From Paenibacillaceae bacterium (lineage in GTDB: Bacteria; Bacillota; Bacilli; Paenibacillales; Paenibacillaceae): a stretch of 47,523 nt of DNA. The notes beneath the pieces were generated by a model that was given only the letters and a program-made list of their open reading frames with translations, ran no database searches and was not told where the DNA came from. Shown in pieces: positions 1 through 7,640 of the stretch. Position numbers and translations under genes: made by a program. Location of the stretch: the NCBI GenBank assembly GCA_900766135.1, contig CAAFUF010000019.1, positions 1-47,523 on the forward strand, in the 5' to 3' direction. Within the stretch, counting starts at the first letter, position 1, and each line of letters opens with the position of its first letter.

Positions 1-171
1 ACGCTAGAAGATACCTCAAAGTTCCATAAATCGATGTAAACCTGTGAGATAGTGAGCATGTCTGTGATAACTAAAAACTTGTAGGTCAGGACTCCGGATT
101 TAGGGGGCCTAGCCGAAAGCGCAGTCGATTCCGGCCACTTTTAGACTGGAACCGCGGAATGAGCCAAACTG

Positions 172-240
172 AACTGCACATTTGCAGTAGACAAGCCTTT
201 TTAGCTGATCATCGGCGATTTGAACTGTACCTTTACATTT
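172..240 (+). repeat. Two AACTGCA-type small hairpin motifs
   Basis: Two short inverted repeats lie at 172-189 (AACTGCACATTTGCAGTA) and 223-240 (AACTGTACCTTTACATTT). Each has a roughly 7-base arm, a 4-base loop and a complementary arm. They resemble the four better-preserved motifs at 35000-35180. The rest of 1-317 shows no convincing gene. The second copy is degenerate, so its membership in the family is tentative. Confidence 0.35.
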
Positions 241-317
241 GGCGATTTGGCAGCCTTGAGATTGCGTCGACGATGGACGTTATTCTGATTTCTCAGCAGG
301 ATGACAGAAAATTCCAC

Positions 318-346
318 TTGCTTCACCTTCCGAAACGTGATATATT
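318..346 (+). promoter_or_regulatory. Sigma-A-like promoter for the tRNA pair
   Basis: TTGCTT at 318-323 and TATATT at 341-346 are separated by 17 bases. This sits about 35 bases upstream of the tRNA-Pro gene and fits a housekeeping promoter driving both tRNAs. Confidence 0.5.
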
Positions 347-382
347 AGTTTTTGCCTTCCCAAAAGGGGCCTGCATTTACTT

Positions 383-456
383 CGGGACGTAGCTCAGCTT
401 GGTAGAGCACCTGGTTTGGGACCAGGGGGTCGCATGTTCGAATCGTGTCGTCCCGA
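383..456 (+). tRNA. tRNA-Pro (anticodon TGG)
   Basis: The acceptor arms CGGGACG and CGTCCCG close a 74-nucleotide cloverleaf. The anticodon stem CCTGG/CCAGG holds a loop reading TTTGGGA, giving anticodon TGG. The T-arm carries the usual GTTCGAAT core. The CCA end is not encoded. It is followed 33 bases later by tRNA-Gly and shares its promoter and terminator. Confidence 0.95.
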
Positions 457-489
457 TCTTTCATGATGTTGATTAGGAGCAGGTACCGT

Positions 490-563
490 GCGGGTGTAGT
501 TCAATGGTAGAACTCCAGCCTTCCAAGCTGGTAGCGTGGGTTCGATTCCCATCACCCGCTCCA
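490..563 (+). tRNA. tRNA-Gly (anticodon TCC)
   Basis: The acceptor arms GCGGGTG and CACCCGC close the cloverleaf. The anticodon stem CCAGC/GCTGG encloses a loop CTTCCAA with anticodon TCC. The T-arm has GTTCGATTC. Unlike the neighbouring tRNA-Pro, the 3' CCA is encoded at 561-563. Confidence 0.95.
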
Positions 564-578
564 TAATAAAGAAATCGA

Positions 579-606
579 AATCCTTACTTCGGTAAGGATT
601 TTTTTG
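579..606 (+). terminator. Rho-independent terminator after tRNA-Gly
   Basis: A hairpin AATCCTTAC-TTCG-GTAAGGATT is followed directly by a T run. It ends the two-tRNA transcript. Confidence 0.85.
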
Positions 607-656
607 TTATCGCGAGATCGAAACAATTAAAATTTAAATACTCATTTTTTAATATT

Positions 657-699
657 TGTGATTTAAATCACATATAACGTGAAAAATATCACATATAAT
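657..699 (+). promoter_or_regulatory. Two phased TGTGA-N6-TCACA-like palindromes over the doxX promoter
   Basis: A perfect 16-base palindrome TGTGATTTAAATCACA lies at 657-672. A near-palindrome CGTGAAAAATATCACA lies at 678-693, starting exactly 21 bases later. A TATAAT box follows at 694-699. If transcription starts near 706, site 1 is centred near -41.5 and site 2 lies between the -35 and -10 positions. The half-sites match the published TGTGA-N6-TCACA pattern of the CRP/FNR family (including Bacillus Fnr) and partly that of Rex. Which protein binds is not shown by the sequence. Confidence 0.6.
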
Positions 700-761
700 A
701 AAGACATCAAAGATGATCATCCGAAAACAAAAACGAACGACAAACCAAAGGAGTGGGTATC

Positions 762-1295
762 ATGTTTAACAATTTCCTTAGAACGAACAAAGTGGCCATG
801 TGGCTCTTAACCGTCATCCGCGTTTACCTCGGCTATCAATGGATCGAAGCCGGCTACCATAAACTGACCGGCGGCTTCGACGCCGCAGGGTTCTTAAACG
901 GAGCGATCGCGAACAGCGCCGGTGACCATCCGGCCGTGCAAGGCTGGTGGGCCGCATTCCTGCAGCACTTCGCCTTACCGAACGTGGATCTCTTTAACGT
1001 CCTGGTGCCTTACGGCGAATTCCTGGTCGGCATCGGTCTCATTCTCGGTACCTTCACCACTTTCGCCGCATTGATGGGCTTCGTGATGAACGCCGCGTTC
1101 CTCTTCTCGGGGACGGTAAGCACCAACGCGCAAATGCTGATTCTTGAAGTGCTGGTTCTCGTCGCTGCCGCCAACGCCGGCAAAATCGGCCTCGACTACT
1201 ACGTGCTTCCTTACCTCCGCAAGCTGTTCCACAAGAAAGACGATGCTCAAAACCCGGCGCCTAAACAACCATTGAACGTGAAACGCACGGCGTAA
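762..1295 (+). CDS. DoxX family membrane protein
   Basis: This 177-residue protein has about four predicted membrane segments and the DoxX-family layout. The N-terminal helix carries the pattern RVYLGYQWIEAGYHKL, a typical start of the family, and the later helices contain PYGEFLVGIGLILG. DoxX-family proteins are small integral membrane proteins often linked to redox or thiol and quinone stress; the substrate is not known here. The ATG at 762 is chosen because AAAGGAG at 747-753 lies 8 bases upstream. An in-frame GTG at 753 overlaps that ribosome binding site and is unlikely. It is a single-gene transcript ended by a terminator at 1313-1343, and the palindromes at 657-693 suggest redox or oxygen control (inference). 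Confidence 0.85.
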   Translation: MFNNFLRTNKVAMWLLTVIRVYLGYQWIEAGYHKLTGGFDAAGFLNGAIANSAGDHPAVQGWWAAFLQHFALPNVDLFNVLVPYGEFLVGIGLILGTFTTFAALMGFVMNAAFLFSGTVSTNAQMLILEVLVLVAAANAGKIGLDYYVLPYLRKLFHKKDDAQNPAPKQPLNVKRTA

Positions 1296-1312
1296 CGAAC
1301 AGAAACCAAGCA

Positions 1313-1343
1313 GAAGAGCTCTCCTCGAGGGCTCTTCTTTTTT
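1313..1343 (+). terminator. Terminator after the DoxX gene
   Basis: The inverted repeat GAAGAGC...GCTCTTC is followed by a run of T, ending the DoxX transcript. Confidence 0.8.
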
Positions 1344-1347
1344 AATA

Positions 1348-1380
1348 TGACATCGCTATGTCTCATTACTAGGGTATACT
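1348..1380 (+). promoter_or_regulatory. Promoter and TGACA-N6-TGTCT operator of the WYL regulator
   Basis: TGACATCGCTATGTCT at 1348-1363 is an inverted repeat that covers the -35 position of a TATACT box at 1375-1380. A matching element sits at 2325-2340 in front of the next operon at nearly the same distance from its -10 box. Autoregulation by the downstream regulator is inferred from this pairing. Confidence 0.55.
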
Positions 1381-1404
1381 TGATTTTAAGAGGAGAGGAT
1401 GCGC

Positions 1405-2322
1405 GTGCAAATGAACCGCCTGTTTGAAATCGTATATTTGCTGCTGGAGCGTCAAACGATGACGGCTGCCGAGCTGGCGCAGCGGTTCGAGGTGTCCACC
1501 CGCACGATTTACCGCGACATCGATACGTTAAGCGGCGCTGGAATTCCCGTGTACGCCAGCAAAGGAAAGGGCGGCGGGATCGGTCTGCTGCCCGACTTTG
1601 TGTTGAACAAATCCCTGCTTTCCGAAGAAGAACAGAAGGAAATTTTGTTTGGGCTGCAAAGCCTGGAAGCCACGAACGCCCTGCAAACGAGCCGGATTTT
1701 GTCCAAGCTGAGCACCCTTTTTCGCAAAGAGGAGGTCCAGTGGATCGATGTCGATTTCTCCGGCTGGTACAGCGGGGAAGCCGAGCGCAGCAAGTTCGGG
1801 CAGTTAAAGACGGCCATCCTGGAGCAGAGAGTCGTGAAGTTCGTTTACTTTAGCTCGTACGGCCAAAGAACCGAGCGGCAAGCCGAGCCGATGAAGCTGC
1901 AGTTTAAGAACCGTTCCTGGTATTTGCAGTGTTATTGCCTGCATAGCCGGGAGCTGCGAATATTTAAAATCAGCCGGATCGAGGAATTGGAGGTTACCGG
2001 TTCGTTTTATCAACGACGGGACATCGAAGTCGCGCCGCTGCATGTCGCCATGCCGGACGATCGCTTCGCCTATGTCGACCTCGAGCTCTTGTTTCCGCCT
2101 CATATGGCGTTTCGGATCTTCGACGAGTTCGAGCGGACCCGCATCCGCAAACGGGAGGACGGCCATTATCTCGTTACGGTTACTTATCCGGAGGATGGCT
2201 GGGTTTATGGATACCTCCTGTCCTTTGGCGAGGACGTAACCGTGGTTTCTCCGCCGCATATCCGGGAGATTTTACGGGATAAAGCCAAGAAAATCGCCAA
2301 AAGGTATTCCGCCCCTTCTTAA
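1405..2322 (+). CDS. WYL-domain helix-turn-helix transcriptional regulator
   Basis: A 305-residue YafY/DeoR-like regulator. The N-terminal winged helix-turn-helix contains LAQRFEVSTRTIYRDIDTL near residues 25-45. The central WYL domain (about 140-215) contains VKFVYFSSYGQRTERQAEP and the Trp-Tyr-Leu signature in RSWYLQCYC. A WCX-type C-terminal region follows. The GTG at 1405 is preferred: AGGAG at 1391-1395 is 9 bases upstream, and the resulting start MQMNRLFEI matches the usual family start. The ATG at 1399 lies against the ribosome binding site. The effector is unknown. The shared palindrome in front of this gene and of the gene at 2388 suggests those are its targets. Confidence 0.85.
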   Translation: MQMNRLFEIVYLLLERQTMTAAELAQRFEVSTRTIYRDIDTLSGAGIPVYASKGKGGGIGLLPDFVLNKSLLSEEEQKEILFGLQSLEATNALQTSRILSKLSTLFRKEEVQWIDVDFSGWYSGEAERSKFGQLKTAILEQRVVKFVYFSSYGQRTERQAEPMKLQFKNRSWYLQCYCLHSRELRIFKISRIEELEVTGSFYQRRDIEVAPLHVAMPDDRFAYVDLELLFPPHMAFRIFDEFERTRIRKREDGHYLVTVTYPEDGWVYGYLLSFGEDVTVVSPPHIREILRDKAKKIAKRYSAPS

Positions 2323-2324
2323 TA

Positions 2325-2358
2325 TGACATACAGGTGTCAAATTCTCCTTGCTACAAT
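2325..2358 (+). promoter_or_regulatory. Promoter and TGACA-N6-TGTCA operator of the zinc-ribbon/GyrI-like operon
   Basis: TGACATACAGGTGTCA at 2325-2340 is an inverted repeat with 5-base arms, followed by TACAAT at 2353-2358. It closely matches the element at 1348-1363. The centre-to-(-10) distances are 20.5 bases here and 19.5 bases there. Confidence 0.55.
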
Positions 2359-2387
2359 GGGGGCATCTTAAGAAGGAGGGAGGGATC

Positions 2388-2669
2388 ATGGAAATGAATC
2401 ACTCGGGAAATGAGGCGTTTTGCCAAAGCTGCGGGATGCCGCTGTCGAACGAAGAAGTACTGGGCACGAACGAGGATGGCGGCAAAAACCGGGAGTACTG
2501 CGTTTACTGCTACGAGGGAGGTCGGTTCACGAGCGACGTGACAATGGAGGAAATGATCGAGCAATGCTTGAAGTATGGCGGCGATTCCGGCATGTTTGCG
2601 GATCCAACCAAGGCGAAGGAAGCCATGCTGGCCTGGTTTCCGACCTTGAAGCGCTGGAAACGGGACTAG
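2388..2669 (+). CDS. Small zinc-ribbon protein
   Basis: This 93-residue protein starts at ATG 2388, behind a strong AGGAGGGAGGG at 2373-2383. Two cysteine pairs, FCQSCGMPL near residue 13 and YCVYCYEGG near residue 38, form a zinc-ribbon-like knuckle typical of the putative zinc-ribbon family zf-ribbon_2. The C-terminal half is helical, with MEEMIEQCLKYGG and MLAWFPTLKRWK. Proteins of this kind often sit beside small-molecule-sensing regulators. The next gene starts 15 bases downstream in the same transcript and is a GyrI-like domain. No enzymatic function is claimed. Confidence 0.8.
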   Translation: MEMNHSGNEAFCQSCGMPLSNEEVLGTNEDGGKNREYCVYCYEGGRFTSDVTMEEMIEQCLKYGGDSGMFADPTKAKEAMLAWFPTLKRWKRD

Positions 2670-2684
2670 GCAGGAGGGGGAGAC

Positions 2685-3328
2685 GTGGAGGACAAGCTGG
2701 ATTTCAAGAAGAAAGATAAGGCGCTGTATATGCCGGGGCCCAATCCGGTTCTGGTCGAGGTACCGCCGATGCAGTACCTTATGGTGGACGGCAAAGGAGA
2801 CACCCCGACGGGGAAGGCTACCGCTTGGCCGTCCAGAAGCTGTATGCCTTGTCCTACGGGATCAAGATGAGCAAAATGGGCGAGGACAAGCCCGACGGGT
2901 ATTACGAATATGTCGTCCCCCCGCTCGAGGGTCTCTGGGATTCCGAGGGCGTCGGGTACGATCCGAACCGGAACAACTGGGTGTGGACCTCGATGATTCG
3001 GCAGCCCGAATTCGTCACGGAAGACCTGCTGGACCGGGTGAAGGAACGGACGGCGAAGAAGAAACCGGAGCTTGATTTGAGCGATGTGAGGTTATCCGTC
3101 TTCGAGGAGGGGCTTTGCGTCCAAATGATGCATCTCGGGCCGTTTCGGACCGAACCGGAATCGGTGGCCCGGATGGCTGCTTTCCTCGAGGCAAACGGTT
3201 TAGCCGAGGATTTCGACGACCTTCGCAAGCATCACGAAATCTATTTGTCGGACCCGCGCAAAACCGCGCCGGAGAAAATGAAAACCGTGCTGCGGCATCC
3301 GGTAAAGCGGATAACGGTCCCTGACTAG
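2685..3328 (+). pseudogene. GyrI-like small-molecule-binding protein, frameshifted
   Basis: Two overlapping frames together encode one GyrI-like (effector-binding) protein of about 214 residues. The first part runs from GTG 2685 (AGGAGGGG at 2672-2679) with PPMQYLMVDGKGD. The second part reads YRLAVQKLYALSYGIKMSKMG and continues through YEYVVPPLEGLW to a stop at 3328. The switch falls near the GGGG run at 2808-2818; adding one base there would restore a continuous GEGYRLAV. All family landmarks are present on both sides, so this is either a single-base sequencing error or a very recent mutation. The intact protein would bind small hydrophobic or cationic compounds. It is co-transcribed with the zinc-ribbon gene and probably controlled by the WYL regulator. 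Confidence 0.75.
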
Positions 3329-3531
3329 TCGGCTTTGCTTGGGAGGACCGCTTTCACCCGCCCCACCTGGCCGTCCTGCAGCCGGACCTTTATGCCGTGC
3401 GGATGGGTCGCGGAGTTGGTCAGGATGTCTTTGACCACGCCGCGGGTCAGCTTCCCGGTAAGCTGGTCTTTTTTCAATACGATGTCCACGGTAAGGCCGG
3501 GCGCGATGTTCTTGCGTGCGTTGCCGTTCAT
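3325..3531 (-). CDS. ywbE: YwbE family protein
   Basis: This 68-residue protein matches the conserved Firmicute YwbE family along its whole length. The pattern is DIVLKKDQLTGKLTRG, then VVKDIL, then HPHGIKVRLQDGQVGRV. Its function is unknown, but the small basic beta-rich fold suggests nucleic acid contact (inference). Its stop overlaps the end of the preceding convergent gene by 4 bases. The start ATG lies next to a minus-strand GGAGG around 3540. Confidence 0.85.
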   Translation of the reverse strand: MNGNARKNIAPGLTVDIVLKKDQLTGKLTRGVVKDILTNSATHPHGIKVRLQDGQVGRVKAVLPSKAD

Positions 3532-3606
3532 GGGCGTAATCCTCCTTGGCGAGATAGGAATGGAGATCCGAATAACCTCTCTAAGATACCATAATTGAAT
3601 GCCGAC

Positions 3607-3636
3607 TTGCCAACGGCTGTCCGTTTAGCATATAAT
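3607..3636 (+). promoter_or_regulatory. Promoter of the pheST T-box leader
   Basis: TTGCCA at 3607-3612 and TATAAT at 3631-3636 are separated by 18 bases and lie just upstream of the T-box leader. Confidence 0.65.
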
Positions 3637-3642
3637 AGCAGG

Positions 3643-3976
3643 TAATTATGACATGAAATGCATGGATGGAGAAAAGTAAGCAGGGAACCGACCAACAGGG
3701 AAGGGGCGCCGGAGATTGAGAGCGCCGCTAGGGAAACGGGACTGCCGAAGTTCACTCCGGAGCAGTTCCTTGAACTGCCGCTGTACGTAACAACGCCGCA
3801 AGGCATTGTTGCAGGCCGGCAAACTAGGGGATACCGGTGACGAGCCGTTATTTCGTTTCAAGTGAGAGTTGCGCGCGTCCCGCGAGCCATGAAGCTGGCG
3901 AAGGTCATGCGGCGCTCTAACAAGGGTGGTACCACGGTCTTTTCGTCCCTTACGGGAGAAGAGGCCTTTTTATTTT
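3643..3976 (+). promoter_or_regulatory. T-box leader (tRNA-Phe sensing) of pheST
   Basis: The T-box sequence AGGGTGGTACCACGG at 3923-3937 is followed by a terminator whose arms are GGTCTTTTCGTCCC and GGGAGAAGAGGCC, with a T run from about 3966. Upstream, stem I carries the AGTA-like bulge near 3675 and a candidate specifier codon TTC at 3751-3753, in the context GAAGTTCACTCC. The Phe codon fits the downstream phenylalanyl-tRNA synthetase genes. Uncharged tRNA-Phe would stabilise the antiterminator and allow transcription of pheS and pheT. Confidence 0.9.
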
Positions 3977-3983
3977 GTCTTAT

Positions 3984-4096
3984 AGAGGTTGTTCAAAAAG
4001 TCATCTTTTGATCACGAAGCAGGTCAAAAAGCGGATTCGACGTCGAATCTTGAATTCAGCCTTCTCGGTGCTGAAAACCTGACTTTTTGAACTTGT
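3984..4096 (-). repeat. MITE-like element with GTTCAAAAAGTCA terminal inverted repeats
   Basis: The segment starts GTTCAAAAAGTCA and ends TGACTTTTTGAAC, forming 13-base terminal inverted repeats around about 85 bases without coding capacity. Read on the minus strand, its first 35 bases closely match the element at 16786. It lies between the T-box terminator and the pheS ribosome binding site, so it is transcribed as part of the pheS leader. Confidence 0.65.
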
Positions 4097-4124
4097 ACTA
4101 CAAAACTTTTAGGAGGAGCTATTC

Positions 4125-5159
4125 ATGAAAGAACGTCTTGAAGCACTGAAAGCGGAGGCGCTCAAAGAGCTGGCGGAAACGGTGGATGCCGGGCATTTGA
4201 ACGAGCTGCGGGTCAAATATTTGGGCAAAAAGGGCGCGCTAACCGAAATCCTGCGCGGGATGGGGGCCTTGAGTGCGGAGGAGCGGCCGGTGATCGGCCA
4301 GGTCGGCAACGAGGTCAGAGCCGCCATCGAGGCGGTGATCGAAGAGAAGCAAGCGAACTTCCAGCGCCGGGAAACCGAAGCGCGGCTGGCTGCCGAGAAG
4401 GTGGACGTGACGCTGCCCGGCCGTCCGCTTAAGCAGGGGAGCATCCATCCTCTTAACCAGGTGATTCAGGAGATCGAGGATATTTTCATCGGCATGGGTT
4501 ATCGGATCGCGGAAGGACCCGAGGTCGAAACCGACTACCACAATTTCGAAGCGCTGAATCTGCCGAAGGATCATCCGGCCCGCGATATGCAGGATTCCTT
4601 CTACCTGACGGAGGACCTGTTGATGCGCACGCAAACGTCGCCGGTGCAAGTACGGACGATGGAAGCGATGCAGGGCGAGGTGCCGGTCAAGATTATTTGC
4701 CCGGGACGCGTATTCCGGCGGGATGACGACGATGCGACCCACTCGTTCCAGTTCCATCAAATCGAAGGGCTGGTCGTTGGCAAGAGAATCCGGATGAGCG
4801 ACCTGAAAGGCACCTTGCTGGAGTTTACGCGCAAAATGTTCGGGCCGAACACGCAGATTCGCCTGCGTCCCAGCTTCTTCCCGTTCACCGAGCCAAGCGT
4901 CGAGGTTGACGTGACGTGCATGAAATGCGGCGGCGACGGCTGCCGGGTGTGCAAACAGTCCGGCTGGCTGGAGATTCTCGGCAGCGGGATGGTGCATCCG
5001 CGCGTGCTGGAGATGAGCGGCTACGATCCCGAGGAATACAGCGGCTTCGCGTTTGGGATGGGCGTGGAACGGATCGCCATGCTGAAGTACGGCGTCGACG
5101 ACATCCGCTACTTCTATAACAACGATCTGCGTTTCCTGCAGCAGTTTGCCAGAGTCTAA
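4125..5159 (+). CDS. pheS: Phenylalanine-tRNA ligase alpha subunit
   Basis: The 344-residue alpha subunit of the cytoplasmic (alpha-beta)2 phenylalanyl-tRNA synthetase, which activates Phe and charges tRNA-Phe. The N-terminal coiled coil (1-85) has the conserved LGKKGALTEILRGMG. The class II catalytic core follows, with VETDYHNFEALN, the motif-2 region VFRRDDDDATHSFQFHQIEG, and motif 3 in GFAFGMGVERIAMLKYG near the C terminus. The family's usual length is about 340-345. The ribosome binding site AGGAGGAG at 4112-4119 precedes the ATG. pheT follows 29 bases later, and expression is controlled by the upstream T-box. Confidence 0.97.
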   Translation: MKERLEALKAEALKELAETVDAGHLNELRVKYLGKKGALTEILRGMGALSAEERPVIGQVGNEVRAAIEAVIEEKQANFQRRETEARLAAEKVDVTLPGRPLKQGSIHPLNQVIQEIEDIFIGMGYRIAEGPEVETDYHNFEALNLPKDHPARDMQDSFYLTEDLLMRTQTSPVQVRTMEAMQGEVPVKIICPGRVFRRDDDDATHSFQFHQIEGLVVGKRIRMSDLKGTLLEFTRKMFGPNTQIRLRPSFFPFTEPSVEVDVTCMKCGGDGCRVCKQSGWLEILGSGMVHPRVLEMSGYDPEEYSGFAFGMGVERIAMLKYGVDDIRYFYNNDLRFLQQFARV

Positions 5160-5188
5160 TTAATCGTAAAGAGGGAAGGGAACAGACA

Positions 5189-7630
5189 ATGAAAGTATCA
5201 ACCGAATGGTTGTCCGACTATATTTCCCTGGACGGGGTGAACGTTGAAGAACTGGCGGAGCAAATCACCCGTTCCGGGATCGAAATCGATTCGATCGAAA
5301 ACCGCAATCAAGGCGTCACCAACGTCGTGGTTGGTTTCGTGAAGAGCAAAGAGAAGCATCCCGATGCCGACAAGCTGAACATTTGCCTCGTCGACGCCGG
5401 GCAGGAAGAGGAGCTGCAGATCGTTTGCGGCGCGAAGAACGTAGCCGCAGGCCAGAAGGTTCCGGTCGCGCTCGTTGGCGCCAAGCTGCCGGGCGGGCTG
5501 GAGATCAAAAAGGCGAAGCTGCGCGGCGTTCTGTCGCAAGGGATGATCTGTTCGGCCAAAGAGCTTGGTATGAACGACAAGCTGCTGCCGAAGGAACAGC
5601 AGGAAGGCATTCTCGTGCTGCCTGAGGACGCCGAGATCGGCACGCCGATCGCAGGGTTGCTGGGCCTGGACGATCAGGTGCTGGACTTCGATCTCACGCC
5701 TAACCGCTCCGATTGCTTAAGCATGATCGGGGCCGCTTACGAAGTTGGCGCGATTTTGAGCCGCGACGTGAAGCTGCCGCAGCCGCAGCTTGCCGATTCG
5801 GGGGGATTCGCCAAGGAGCGGATTCAAGTCAAAATCGACACGCCCGAGCTGTGCAGCCGGTACGCAGTACGCTACATCGAAGGCGTAAAGATCGGCCCTT
5901 CGCCGCTCTGGATGCAAAACCGGCTGATGGCGGCGGGGGTTCGCCCGATCAGCAACATCGTCGACATCACGAACTACGTGATGCTTGAGTACGGGCAGCC
6001 GCTGCATGCGTTTGACGCCGACAAGATCGCCGGCGGCATGCTGGGCGTGCGCCAGGCGAAGGCCGGCGAGAAGCTGGTGACGCTGGACGGCCAGGAGCGC
6101 GAGCTGGAAGCCGGCGCCCTGCTGATCGTGGACGGCGAGGATCGTCCGGTCGCTTTGGCCGGCGTGATGGGCGGATTTGAAACGGAAGTGACGGATCAAA
6201 CGGTCAACATCGTGCTGGAGTCGGCGAAATTCGCCGGCGGGAGCGTCCGCAAAACTTCGCGGACGCTGGGGCTTCGTTCGGAGGCCTCCCAGCGGTTCGA
6301 GAAAGAGGTGGATCCGGCGGCCGTGATCCCGGCCTTGGATCGTGCGGCCGCGCTGATGGCAACCCATGCCGGGGGCCACGTGGCTCAAGGGATCGTGGAA
6401 GTCGTTCACCGCGAGCCGGAAGAGAAGGTCATCGCTCTGTCGCTTCAGAAGCTGAACGATTACCTCGGCACGGACATCTCCTCCCTGGAGGCCAAAGCGA
6501 TTCTGGGGCGTCTCCGCTTCGAGTGCGCCGGCGCCGAGGAGGTCATCGAAGTCCGCGTGCCAACGCGCCGCGGCGACATTACGCGCGACGTAGATTTGAT
6601 CGAAGAAGTGGCCCGGCTCTACGGCTACGATAACATTCCGACGACGATGATCGAAGGGATCACCACGGCCGGCGGATACACGAAGCCGCAGGCGCTGCGT
6701 CGCACCATTCGCGGTCTGCTCGCACATGGAGGGTGGCAGGAAGTGCTGGGCTACTCCTTCATCCGTGAAGGCGTAAGCGCCAATTTCCCGCAGCTGAGCG
6801 AAGAAGATCGGGAAATCCGGTTGGCCATGCCGATGAGCGAGGACCGCAGCGTGCTGCGCGCCAGCCTGCTGCCGGGGATGATCGACATCGCCGTCTACAA
6901 CCGGAACCGCAAGCAGGACAATCTGGCGTTGTTCGAAATCGGCGGCATCTTCCGGACGGAGGAAGCCAAGCTGACCCGGCAGCCAAGCGAGCTGCCGGTG
7001 CTTGGATTGCTGCTGACGGGCGATCGGGCGGAGAAACGCTGGAACGCACCGGCCGAGAAGGTCGATTTCTTCGATCTCAAAGGTGCGCTCGAGAGCCTGT
7101 TCCATTACCTGGGTCTCGCCGATCGGATTTCGTATGAAGCGGATCGGCCGCAAGGCTTCCATCCCGGCCGTTCGGCTTCGATCTTCCTGAACGGAACCGC
7201 CGGCAAGGAGCGGATCGGTACGCTGGGCCAGCTTCATCCGGAGCTGCAGCGGGAGATGGACCTGGACGATACGTACGCGGCCGAACTGCTGCTTGAACCG
7301 CTGTACCGTTACGCCGGCGAAGCTTACGTCTATCAGGAGCTGCCGCGTTATCCGGCGATGCAGCGCGATATCGCCGTCGTCGTCGGCTCCGAAGTGGAAG
7401 CGGCCGCGTTGATCGCTGAGATCCGCGAAAAGGCAGGCGAGCTGCTGGAATCGGTGGAGGTATTCGACGTATTTACCGGCGCCAAATTAGGCGAAGGAAA
7501 GAAGAGCGTGGCTTTATCGCTGGTGTATCGTCACATGGAACGGACGCTGACGGACGAGGAAGTGGCTGCAGTCCACGACCTTGTGGTCGCCGGACTGTCG
7601 CAAACTTTTGCGGCTGAGCTTAGAAAATAG
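5189..7630 (+). CDS. pheT: Phenylalanine-tRNA ligase beta subunit
   Basis: The 813-residue beta subunit partners PheS. Domains in order are an N-terminal EMAP/OB-type tRNA-binding domain (about 40-150), the B3/B4 editing region that clears mischarged Tyr-tRNA-Phe (about 210-390), the B5 domain (about 405-475), a catalytic-like core (about 490-690) and a C-terminal FDX-ACB anticodon-binding domain (about 718-810, beginning YQELPRYPAMQRDIAVVV). Landmarks include FDLTPNRSDCLSMIGAAYE and RRGDITRDVDLIEEVARLYGYDNIP. Length is normal for the family. It is co-transcribed with pheS. Confidence 0.97.
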   Translation: MKVSTEWLSDYISLDGVNVEELAEQITRSGIEIDSIENRNQGVTNVVVGFVKSKEKHPDADKLNICLVDAGQEEELQIVCGAKNVAAGQKVPVALVGAKLPGGLEIKKAKLRGVLSQGMICSAKELGMNDKLLPKEQQEGILVLPEDAEIGTPIAGLLGLDDQVLDFDLTPNRSDCLSMIGAAYEVGAILSRDVKLPQPQLADSGGFAKERIQVKIDTPELCSRYAVRYIEGVKIGPSPLWMQNRLMAAGVRPISNIVDITNYVMLEYGQPLHAFDADKIAGGMLGVRQAKAGEKLVTLDGQERELEAGALLIVDGEDRPVALAGVMGGFETEVTDQTVNIVLESAKFAGGSVRKTSRTLGLRSEASQRFEKEVDPAAVIPALDRAAALMATHAGGHVAQGIVEVVHREPEEKVIALSLQKLNDYLGTDISSLEAKAILGRLRFECAGAEEVIEVRVPTRRGDITRDVDLIEEVARLYGYDNIPTTMIEGITTAGGYTKPQALRRTIRGLLAHGGWQEVLGYSFIREGVSANFPQLSEEDREIRLAMPMSEDRSVLRASLLPGMIDIAVYNRNRKQDNLALFEIGGIFRTEEAKLTRQPSELPVLGLLLTGDRAEKRWNAPAEKVDFFDLKGALESLFHYLGLADRISYEADRPQGFHPGRSASIFLNGTAGKERIGTLGQLHPELQREMDLDDTYAAELLLEPLYRYAGEAYVYQELPRYPAMQRDIAVVVGSEVEAAALIAEIREKAGELLESVEVFDVFTGAKLGEGKKSVALSLVYRHMERTLTDEEVAAVHDLVVAGLSQTFAAELRK

Positions 7631-7640
7631 CAGGAATTGG

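Noticed and set aside
159..392. 77-codon open frame on the plus strand
   Set aside because: It runs into tRNA-Pro, has no ribosome binding site, and covers the tRNA promoter.
5717..7237. 506-codon open frame on the minus strand
   Set aside because: It lies wholly antisense to pheT; the high-GC codon pattern leaves antisense frames open. No ribosome binding site or domain was seen.
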